Shown here: piece by piece, positions 8,863 through 14,682 of the stretch
How positions within the stretch are numbered: position 1 is the stretch's first letter
Layout of the letters: the number at the start of each line of letters is the position of its first letter
Program-made: the position numbers and the translations under genes
NCBI GenBank assembly: GCA_028696755.1
Contig: JAQVGK010000013.1
Coordinates: 1-16,800 of the forward strand
DNA from: Bacteroidales bacterium
GTDB lineage: Bacteria; Bacteroidota; Bacteroidia; Bacteroidales; ML635J-15
Length of the DNA stretch: 16,800 nt
Direction of reading: 5' to 3'
Notes under the pieces: model-generated
Told to the model about the DNA's origin: nothing
The model's input: only the letters and a program-made list of their open reading frames with translations
Databases searched by the model: none

Positions 8863-8883
8863 ACAAAACATTTTCTGTTTTGT
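8863..8883 (-). promoter_or_regulatory. 8-bp inverted repeat in the clpC leader
   Basis: ACAAAACA (8863-8870) and TGTTTTGT (8876-8883) form a perfect inverted repeat with a 5-base spacer. It lies between the predicted clpC promoter box and the start codon, so it could be a repressor operator or an mRNA hairpin. It does not match CIRCE (TTAGCACTC-N9-GAGTGCTAA), and I know no regulator for it. Confidence 0.35.
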
Positions 8884-8905
8884 TTAAATCTTACAAAATT
8901 TTTTG

Positions 8906-8913
8906 CAAAGATA
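8906..8913 (-). promoter_or_regulatory. -7 promoter box for clpC
   Basis: The minus strand reads TATCTTTG, an exact TAnnTTTG match, 70 bases upstream of the clpC ATG. A clear -33 TTG is not seen. The same octamer precedes the C1 peptidase gene at 12764. Confidence 0.5.
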
Positions 8914-9234
8914 ATTATTAAACGAATAGAATTGATGAATGGGGGAGAAAAGAAAGGGGGGGCTGTTGATATTAAGATTTAACTTAAACTCTGTTGGTAA
9001 CACGCGTTGGTGCTTCGACTTCGCTCAGCAACCGTTGCGCGGTAACGTAGATGCTACGCTAAAAGATTTTGCTAAATGTGAAGCAAAATGGATAAAATCG
9101 AGTGGTAGCGTTATTGACAATGTAAAAGATTTACATAAAAGGAGTCGGGAAATTGAAATCGTGCGGGAGCTCAGGGAGCAGGCGTAGGGACTTGATTTGA
9201 TAATGAGCCAATTACACCACTTTGCTTCATGTTA
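8914..9234. other. gene-free spacer with repeat-like sequence and small hairpins
   Basis: I see no convincing gene between the clpC promoter and the tRNA. The spacer holds a purine tract of G5, A/G and G7 (8941-8962); a sequence at about 9004-9042 containing CTTCGACTTCGCTCAGCAAC, a word I associate with dispersed intergenic repeats in Bacteroidota; and three perfect small stem-loops: CGTAG-ATG-CTACG (9046-9058), ATTTTGCT/AGCAAAAT (9066-9089) and TGTAAA-AGA-TTTACA (9121-9135). One of these may end or trim the tRNA-containing transcript coming from the right. Confidence 0.6.
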
Positions 9235-9329
9235 TGGCCGAGAGAACAGGAATCGAACCTGTCACAGCCGGTTTTATCCGTCTGTTGCCGGTTTTGAAGA
9301 CCGGGCGGAACACCAGTTCCTTTCTCTCT
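9235..9329 (-). tRNA. selC: tRNA-Sec (anticodon UCA)
   Basis: On the minus strand the anticodon arm is CCGGT-CTTCAAA-ACCGG, with UCA at loop positions 34-36, so it reads UGA. The D arm is GGAAC-TGGT-GTTCC with the 4-base loop typical of tRNA-Sec. A long variable arm forms ACAGACGG/CCGGCTGT with one mismatch. The T arm is ACAGG-TTCGATT-CCTGT. It ends with discriminator G and an encoded CCA, about 95 nt in all. The acceptor stem is weak: AGAGAGA against TCTCTCG gives six pairs plus an A-G mismatch at the end, so acceptor plus T stem is about 12 pairs rather than the 13 of E. coli. The 5' end is therefore uncertain by a base. It starts about 3 nt after the response regulator stop codon. No selA, selB or selD is in the window. 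Confidence 0.88.
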
Positions 9330-9332
9330 ATT

Positions 9333-9983
9333 TTATATTACAACCAATTTGTGCTTAATTGCGTAAGCCATTAGACTAATTGAGTTTTTAGAGTTTGTCT
9401 TGGCCATAAGATTTGTTTTGTGTCCCAAAACTGTTCTCTCACTGATAAAAAGGGCATCGGCAATTTCCTTGTTGCTTAATCCTTCACACAAAAGTTGCAG
9501 AATTTCTTTTTCGCGGCGTGTTATCTCGATTACCTCTTTGGGCGATGACTTATCTTTGGTAATTTGTTTGGTGAAAAACTCGAATAATTCTTCGGAGTAA
9601 TAGTTACCACCGTTGTGAACGGTTTGAATTGCTTTTTCGAGTGTTTCCTTGTTAATATTTTTAATTAAAAATCCTTTAGCGCCAACATCAATCATGCTTT
9701 GTATGTATTGATCATCGCCAAACATTGTTAAAGCAATAATCTTTAGGCTAGGCTGCTTTTTTATTGCAATTTCGGCTGCATCAATTCCGTTAAGTTCGGG
9801 CATTTCAATGTCGAGAAGAACGATGTCAGGTTTTGCATTGTCAAGAAAATCCACAAATTCTCGTCCGTTTACAGATTCGCCAATAAGCTCGATGTATTTT
9901 AGCTTACCCAAAACCATTTTAAGACCGTTACGAAATATCTCGTGGTCATCAACAATCAGAATTTTAATTTTCCTGTCTTCCAT
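9333..9983 (-). CDS. NarL/LuxR-family response regulator
   Basis: The 216-residue protein has a receiver domain (about 6-122) with acidic residues D12/D13, phospho-acceptor D58 (DIVLLDIEMPELNG), T86 and K108, and a C-terminal LuxR/GerE helix-turn-helix (about 151-212, with ITRREKEILQLLCEGLSNKE and ISERTV). Such proteins bind DNA after phosphorylation by a partner kinase. The partner here is almost certainly the HisKA_3 kinase directly upstream, whose stop lies 9 bases before this ATG. No target can be deduced. The stop codon is followed within about 3 bases by the tRNA-Sec, so regulator mRNA and tRNA probably share a transcript. All receiver residues are intact. Confidence 0.95.
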   Translation of the reverse strand: MEDRKIKILIVDDHEIFRNGLKMVLGKLKYIELIGESVNGREFVDFLDNAKPDIVLLDIEMPELNGIDAAEIAIKKQPSLKIIALTMFGDDQYIQSMIDVGAKGFLIKNINKETLEKAIQTVHNGGNYYSEELFEFFTKQITKDKSSPKEVIEITRREKEILQLLCEGLSNKEIADALFISERTVLGHKTNLMAKTNSKNSISLMAYAIKHKLVVI

Positions 9984-9992
9984 ACCACAAAA

Positions 9993-12080
9993 TTAAATAA
10001 TAATTTCAATTTGCAACGAAAAACCTGTGTTTGAATTATTTCCGAAACTATAAGTCCCATTTATCGATTTTATTCGACTGATAATATTCTTTAAACCTGT
10101 TCCGCCATAATCCTGCAAAAGCTTTTCTTGAGCCGAAAAACCAACTCCGTCGTCGCTGTAATCAAGATGCAATACATTTGAGTTCAGGCTGAGTTTTATC
10201 TTTACATTTTTTGCATTTGCATGCTTAATGGTATTATTTATAAGTTCGCTAACGATTCTGAATAAAATCAGTTGAGGTATTTTTTCATTGTTAGCTTCGA
10301 TGTTTACCGCTTCGAAATCAACACTTAAGTGACCGGTTTTACTAACTTTTTCGCAGAATGTTTCGAGAGCATTTGCCAAACCATATTTTTGAAGTACTGT
10401 TGGCATAAGATTGTTAGAAATTGTTCGAGTCGTTAAAACAGCATCGTCAATTAGTTCGTTGCACTGATTCAGTAGTTCTTTGCGTTCTTCGATTGATATT
10501 GCAGGCGAACTTAGCTCATTTACGTAAAGTTTAAGGGCAGAAAGGAGTGGGCCTAATCCATCGTGCATTTCGCGAGCAAATCTTTGTCTTTCGCGCTCTT
10601 CGCCTTCAATCATTGCCGACAAAATTTGTCTTTCGGATTCGGCTCTTTTACTAATATCTCTAACGATGCTAAGTATTAAAGTTTCGTTTCCGTTTTTTAT
10701 AACTTTACTGGTAAATTCGACTCTTAGAATTGTCCCATCTTTTTTAACGTGCTCCGATTCAAAGGTATAAAAACCGCGTTCAAAAATTATTCGTCGATTT
10801 TCGGTAACACCCAGTTTAAATTTCTCTGATTTTATATCACTGATTTTCTTTGATAGTAATTCCGATCGTTCGTAACCAAGGGTTTTACATGCTGCTTCGT
10901 TTATTTCTACAATATTTTCATCAACATCGGTAACAAAAATATCATCACCGGTGCTATCAAAAAGAGTGCGAAACTTGTCTTCCGATTCCTGAAGGGCCGA
11001 TCTTACATTAGCAAAATTAAGTTTTGCCTTCTCAAGTTCATCAAGATATTTGAAAATCTTTTCAACACTTAAAAAATAGATAATACAGAGAATAACAATT
11101 AACGAAATTGATACAATCAGTAAAGTGCCTCCAATAATACAGTTGCGGAACTCGATGGTTTCTGCATCATAGAAAACAGCTGCAGCAACATAAAACTCAT
11201 ATTGTGGAAAATAATCAAAAGCCATCAGCTTTTTATCTCCATTTAGCTCGTATTCGATAAAGCCTTTTTTTTCTTTTACAATTTGTTGAAACAAGGTAGA
11301 ATCGCCCCAAAATTGACCTTCGCGATGCGGATGAATGAGTATCATTCCATCTTTGTCGAAAACCATAGGATAGCCGCTTTTCCCAATTTTCAATCCTTGC
11401 AGGTAATCTCTAAGAATTTCTAGGTCTTTTTCGCGACTTCCAACATAAACAGCACCAACTACATCATTATTCACAAAAATAGGTCGGTAAGCAGTTGTGT
11501 ACCAGTCGTCAACAACAAATGCTCGACCAGTATAATAATTACCTGCAATCAGTGATTTTGCAACTTCCGACTCGTTAGGAATATAGGTTGCAGTTGCACG
11601 ACCTCCATTATCTCCAGGAACATTTGTCGAGATTCTAACAAAGCCAGAATCACAACGTTGAAAAATGGTAATTGTTCCACCAAAAATATTTTTAAGGCTA
11701 TCGACAAGATGATAATTGTTAAACAAATCTGTATTGCCAAGAATCCATTTTTTTAAATAAGTTTCTGTAAGCTTGCCATCGAGTTGATTTGTGATTTCGA
11801 CAAGAAATGAATCGGTAGAAATTTTTAATTCAGATTGATTAAATGCAGTATATGCAAATTCTAGATTAGTGTTAACCTGTTGTTGTTTAAGTTTTGCTTC
11901 GCGGGTTAGCATTCCTTTAAGGGTTGCAACTTCTAATTCGAGGTTTCCTTTTAGCTGAGAATTAAAACTTTCGAGTGATGAATAAATAACAAACACTGAA
12001 ACAATTGCTACTACAAGCGTTACTGCTGCGGCAACTGGAAGAAATAATTTTAATCTGAGTTTTACCGAATTCTTTCTCAC
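9993..12080 (-). CDS. Cache-PAS sensor histidine kinase (HisKA_3 type)
   Basis: Residues are numbered from a TTG at 12089, which gives 698. A transmembrane helix at about 17-37 is followed by an extracytoplasmic double-Cache-like sensor region (about 40-310), a second helix (about 319-341), a PAS domain (about 368-480), a HisKA_3 dimerisation domain with REMHDG and phospho-acceptor H509, and an HATPase_c domain with the N box near N618, DDGVG (646-650) and GGTGLKN (662-668). This is the NarX/DesK type that pairs with LuxR regulators such as the gene just downstream. Cache domains usually bind small ligands; which one is unknown. I prefer the GTG at 12080 (695 residues, MRKNSVKL start): the TTG at 12089 is only 14 bases from the predicted promoter box, leaving almost no leader. 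There is no ATG before codon 60. Confidence 0.93.
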   Translation of the reverse strand: MRKNSVKLRLKLFLPVAAAVTLVVAIVSVFVIYSSLESFNSQLKGNLELEVATLKGMLTREAKLKQQQVNTNLEFAYTAFNQSELKISTDSFLVEITNQLDGKLTETYLKKWILGNTDLFNNYHLVDSLKNIFGGTITIFQRCDSGFVRISTNVPGDNGGRATATYIPNESEVAKSLIAGNYYTGRAFVVDDWYTTAYRPIFVNNDVVGAVYVGSREKDLEILRDYLQGLKIGKSGYPMVFDKDGMILIHPHREGQFWGDSTLFQQIVKEKKGFIEYELNGDKKLMAFDYFPQYEFYVAAAVFYDAETIEFRNCIIGGTLLIVSISLIVILCIIYFLSVEKIFKYLDELEKAKLNFANVRSALQESEDKFRTLFDSTGDDIFVTDVDENIVEINEAACKTLGYERSELLSKKISDIKSEKFKLGVTENRRIIFERGFYTFESEHVKKDGTILRVEFTSKVIKNGNETLILSIVRDISKRAESERQILSAMIEGEERERQRFAREMHDGLGPLLSALKLYVNELSSPAISIEERKELLNQCNELIDDAVLTTRTISNNLMPTVLQKYGLANALETFCEKVSKTGHLSVDFEAVNIEANNEKIPQLILFRIVSELINNTIKHANAKNVKIKLSLNSNVLHLDYSDDGVGFSAQEKLLQDYGGTGLKNIISRIKSINGTYSFGNNSNTGFSLQIEIII

Positions 12081-12102
12081 AAAAATCAAATTTGTTTCTT
12101 TA

Positions 12103-12110
12103 CAAACTTA
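12103..12110 (-). promoter_or_regulatory. -7 promoter box for the kinase-regulator-tRNA unit
   Basis: The minus strand reads TAAGTTTG, matching TAnnTTTG, and lies 23 bases upstream of the preferred GTG start. No clear -33 TTG is seen. If correct, it starts a transcript covering the kinase, the regulator and the tRNA-Sec. Confidence 0.42.
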
Positions 12111-12237
12111 TATAAAAAATCGGAAGGGAAGAAAATAATTTTCTTTTTACAAAAATTCTATATTTCTGAAAACATTTATAAGGATTTCCTGTTTAACTTA
12201 GCGAAAATAATGTTAAACTTTTTAATGTAATAAAAAA

Positions 12238-12651
12238 ATGGAAATACTGTACACAGCAAAAGTAAAAGCTTCAGGTGGTAGAAACGGTCATGCTAAAAGC
12301 GATGATGGCGTTATTGATATGGCTGTTAGAATGCCAAAAGGTTTAGGTGGCGAAGGTGGTGAATTCACAAATCCTGAGCAATTATTCGGAGCAACATATT
12401 CAGTTTGTTACGATGGCGCACTAAATCTTGTTGCAAGAATGGCAAAACACAAAGTTGAAACAACTACTACTGCAAATGTTAGCATAGGTAAAACCGCTGA
12501 CGGAGGATTAGGCTTAGCCGTTCAACTTGATATCGAAGTAAAAGGTGTTGAAAGAGAAGTCGCACTCGATTTAATCAACCAGGCTCATCAGGTATGTCCT
12601 TATTCAAAAGCTATAAGAAACAACGTTGAAGTTGTGTTGAACTTATTATAA
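12238..12651 (+). CDS. ohr: organic hydroperoxide resistance protein (Ohr/OsmC family)
   Basis: The 137-residue protein is a cytoplasmic thiol peroxidase that reduces organic and fatty-acid hydroperoxides, normally using lipoylated partners. Both reactive cysteines are present: C57 (peroxidatic, in FGATYSVCYDGAL) and C120 (resolving, in HQVCPYS). The catalytic arginine is R15 in ASGGRNGHAKSDDG, and the glutamate is E47 in TNPEQLF. Length and motifs fit Ohr rather than OsmC or YhfA. It stands alone between the divergent kinase gene and a strong terminator. No ohrR-like MarR regulator is adjacent, so its control is unknown. I see no exact TAnnTTTG box upstream; the closest is TATATTTC at 12159. 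Confidence 0.95.
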   Translation: MEILYTAKVKASGGRNGHAKSDDGVIDMAVRMPKGLGGEGGEFTNPEQLFGATYSVCYDGALNLVARMAKHKVETTTTANVSIGKTADGGLGLAVQLDIEVKGVEREVALDLINQAHQVCPYSKAIRNNVEVVLNLL

Positions 12652-12680
12652 TTTTTCATTAATGTGTGTTTTTTGGTTTG

Positions 12681-12709
12681 GCCCTGCTGCTTACAGCGGG
12701 GCTTTTTTT
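12681..12709 (+). terminator. intrinsic terminator after ohr
   Basis: GCCCTGCT (12681-12688) pairs with AGCGGGGC (12695-12702), with one G-U wobble, around a 6-base loop. Seven Ts follow (12703-12709). This classic rho-independent terminator lies about 30 bases after the ohr stop codon. Confidence 0.9.
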
Positions 12710-12763
12710 ATGGAAATGTTTGATAAAATGTTCCAATCTTACTTCAATTCAACTCAATATTCT

Positions 12764-12771
12764 TATCTTTG
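12764..12771 (+). promoter_or_regulatory. -7 promoter box for the C1 peptidase-queE unit
   Basis: TATCTTTG matches TAnnTTTG exactly and lies 15 bases before the ATG at 12787. An in-frame TTG at 12769 falls inside this box, which argues against a longer protein starting there. No good -33 TTG is visible. Confidence 0.5.
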
Positions 12772-12786
12772 ACGAAAAAAATAAAA

Positions 12787-14016
12787 ATGAAGAAAATTAT
12801 ACTCAGTTCATTATTGATTTGCATTGTTGCATTAGTATTTGCGCAAGGAATCGACAAAGGCGAATTTAAAACTTATCCAGCTGGTTGTTACCATAAAGTA
12901 ATACTTTTTGATATTCTTGGCGAAGAAGAATGGTCGAAAAATAAGTATGAGCCTGTCCCTGTATTTAAAATGGACATGACCGAGAGGATCTATCCTGTTG
13001 ATATGACCAAGTATACAACCATCTTTCATTCCGAACCTGTATCTAAAGGTAGTAGTGGAACATGCTGGGCTTATGCTGCTTCATCTTTTATGGAGGCCGA
13101 ATCATACCGAATAACTGGGAATAAGACAAAAATCGCAGAAATGTACATCGTTTACTGGGAATATGTAGAGAGAGCTCAGGAATTTGTTAAGACTAGAGGT
13201 GCTACTTTTATTGGTGAAGGCAGCGAGTCGAATGCAATTTTGCGAATAATGCGTAATCATGGATTAATGCCAATTTCTGCTTTTCCTGGTTTAAAACGCA
13301 GATTGAATTATAATGATCACGAGCAAATGTTTAATCAGTACGAAAATTATCTTAAATCGGTAAAACGTAACGATGCATGGGACGAACAACAAGTAACCGA
13401 CAGCGTTAAGAAAATTCTTGATTACTGGATTGGAACACCTCCAGAAAAGTTTGAACACAAAGGAGTGGAGTATAATCCGATGACATTTATGAATGATGTA
13501 ATGAAATTAAATCCTAACGAGTATTTTTCTTTTATGTCAACAAAGGAAATTGCATTTAACCAAAAAGGTGAACTTGTGGAAAACGATAACTGGTGGCATT
13601 GTGACGATTATTATAATCTTTCGATGAATGATTTTATCAAACTGATTAACTTCTCGGTAACGAATGGATATTCCGTTGCAATCTGTGGTGATGTGTCAGA
13701 ACCTGGCTATTGTCAGATTGCTGAGGTTGGCGTAATTCCCGATTTTGACATTCCTTCTGCCTATATTAACGATGATGCAAGACAATTGCGTTTATCAAAC
13801 AATTCAACTACCGACGATCACTGCATTCATATTGTTGGTTATCAGAAAGTTGGAGATGCTTATTGGTATTTGATCAAGGACTCGGGAAGTGGTGCTTTTG
13901 ATGGTAGAAATAAAGGATACCGATTTTATCACGAGGATTATATCAAACTGAAAATGATGAACATTATGATTCATGTGGTACCAGCTCGATTAATGCTCGA
14001 AAAAATTATTAAATAA
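12787..14016 (+). CDS. secreted C1-family (bleomycin hydrolase-like) cysteine peptidase
   Basis: The 409-residue protein begins with a clear signal peptide (residues 1 to about 20, ending in LVFAQ), so it is exported. The papain-type nucleophile is C93 in SSGTCWAYAASSF. The likely catalytic histidine is H345 in TTDDHCIHIVGY. The third residue is in IKDSGSG, where the usual Asn is Asp (D365). The oxyanion-hole position six before the cysteine, usually Gln, is Lys (K87). The C-terminal GYRFYHEDYIKLKMM resembles bleomycin hydrolase-like peptidases of Bacteroidota, some of which I recall with an Asp in the same place. Activity may therefore be altered. An earlier TTG at 12769 is rejected because it lies within the promoter box. 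The stop codon overlaps the queE start by one base (TAATG), which suggests translational coupling. Confidence 0.88.
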   Translation: MKKIILSSLLICIVALVFAQGIDKGEFKTYPAGCYHKVILFDILGEEEWSKNKYEPVPVFKMDMTERIYPVDMTKYTTIFHSEPVSKGSSGTCWAYAASSFMEAESYRITGNKTKIAEMYIVYWEYVERAQEFVKTRGATFIGEGSESNAILRIMRNHGLMPISAFPGLKRRLNYNDHEQMFNQYENYLKSVKRNDAWDEQQVTDSVKKILDYWIGTPPEKFEHKGVEYNPMTFMNDVMKLNPNEYFSFMSTKEIAFNQKGELVENDNWWHCDDYYNLSMNDFIKLINFSVTNGYSVAICGDVSEPGYCQIAEVGVIPDFDIPSAYINDDARQLRLSNNSTTDDHCIHIVGYQKVGDAYWYLIKDSGSGAFDGRNKGYRFYHEDYIKLKMMNIMIHVVPARLMLEKIIK

Positions 14017-14645
14017 TGTCTATTCAAAATTCTGAAATAAATATTGCAGGAAAAATTCCAGTTCTCGAAGAGTTTTATTCGGTGCAGGGCGAGGGTTTTA
14101 ATACTGGAAAAGCTGCTTACTTTGTCCGCACTGGCGGCTGCGATTTAGGCTGTCATTGGTGCGATTCAAAAGAGACCTGGAAACCCGAGATGCATGAATT
14201 TGTTGAGATCACAGAAATTCTCAACAGAGTGAAGTCAACTCCCGCCGATACTATTGTTGTTACAGGTGGCGAACCATTAATGCATAATTTCGATGAGTTT
14301 TGTCGGCAAGCAAAAGCGCAAGGTTTAACTTTGATGATTGAAACATGTGGAGCACATTCGTTTAGCGGTGTCTGGGACTGGGTATGTTTGTCTCCAAAAC
14401 GTTCGAAGCCTCCAAAATCCGAGTATTTTCAAATTGCAAACGAACTAAAAGTAGTGATTTTTGAAGAGAAAGATTTTCTCTGGGCAGAAGAATGTGCAAA
14501 TAAAATTACACGTTCTTGCGTTTTATTTCTGCAACCCGAGTGGAGTAGGTTCGAGAAGACTGGAACAATGGTTGTAGATTATGTGAAAAATTATCCAAAA
14601 TGGAATGTCTCAATTCAAACTCATAAGTTTTTGAGAATACCATAG
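14016..14645 (+). CDS. queE: 7-carboxy-7-deazaguanine synthase (radical SAM)
   Basis: The 209-residue enzyme turns 6-carboxy-tetrahydropterin into 7-carboxy-7-deazaguanine, the ring-contracting step on the way to preQ0 and queuosine. The [4Fe-4S] and SAM site is the CxxxCxxC at C42, C46 and C49 (GGCDLGCHWCD). The GGEPL motif at 84-88 binds SAM, and the N-terminal EEFYSVQGEGFNTGK is a typical QueE signature. It starts one base inside the stop of the C1 peptidase gene, so the two are probably cotranscribed, though no functional link is known. queC, queD and queF are not in the window. The stop is TAG, the only non-TAA stop among the eight complete genes. Confidence 0.95.
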   Translation: MSIQNSEINIAGKIPVLEEFYSVQGEGFNTGKAAYFVRTGGCDLGCHWCDSKETWKPEMHEFVEITEILNRVKSTPADTIVVTGGEPLMHNFDEFCRQAKAQGLTLMIETCGAHSFSGVWDWVCLSPKRSKPPKSEYFQIANELKVVIFEEKDFLWAEECANKITRSCVLFLQPEWSRFEKTGTMVVDYVKNYPKWNVSIQTHKFLRIP

Positions 14646-14682
14646 TAAATTATGAAAAAATAAATCTTTAATTTTTGAGATT

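Noticed and set aside
8863..8883. CIRCE heat-shock operator upstream of clpC
   Set aside because: The arms are ACAAAACA/TGTTTTGT with a 5-base gap, not TTAGCACTC with 9.
8939..9187. 82-residue plus-strand open frame between clpC and the tRNA
   Set aside because: It opens in a purine tract and runs through repeat-like sequence and perfect hairpins; its CFDFAQQPL peptide is the translation of a dispersed repeat word, and there is no promoter box.
9235..9330. tRNA-Leu, tRNA-Ser or tRNA-Trp suppressor instead of tRNA-Sec
   Set aside because: The UCA anticodon combined with a long variable arm and a 4-base D loop fits Sec and not the others.
12769..12786. Upstream TTG start for the C1 peptidase
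   Set aside because: The TTG is inside the TATCTTTG promoter box; the ATG at 12787 gives a normal signal peptide.
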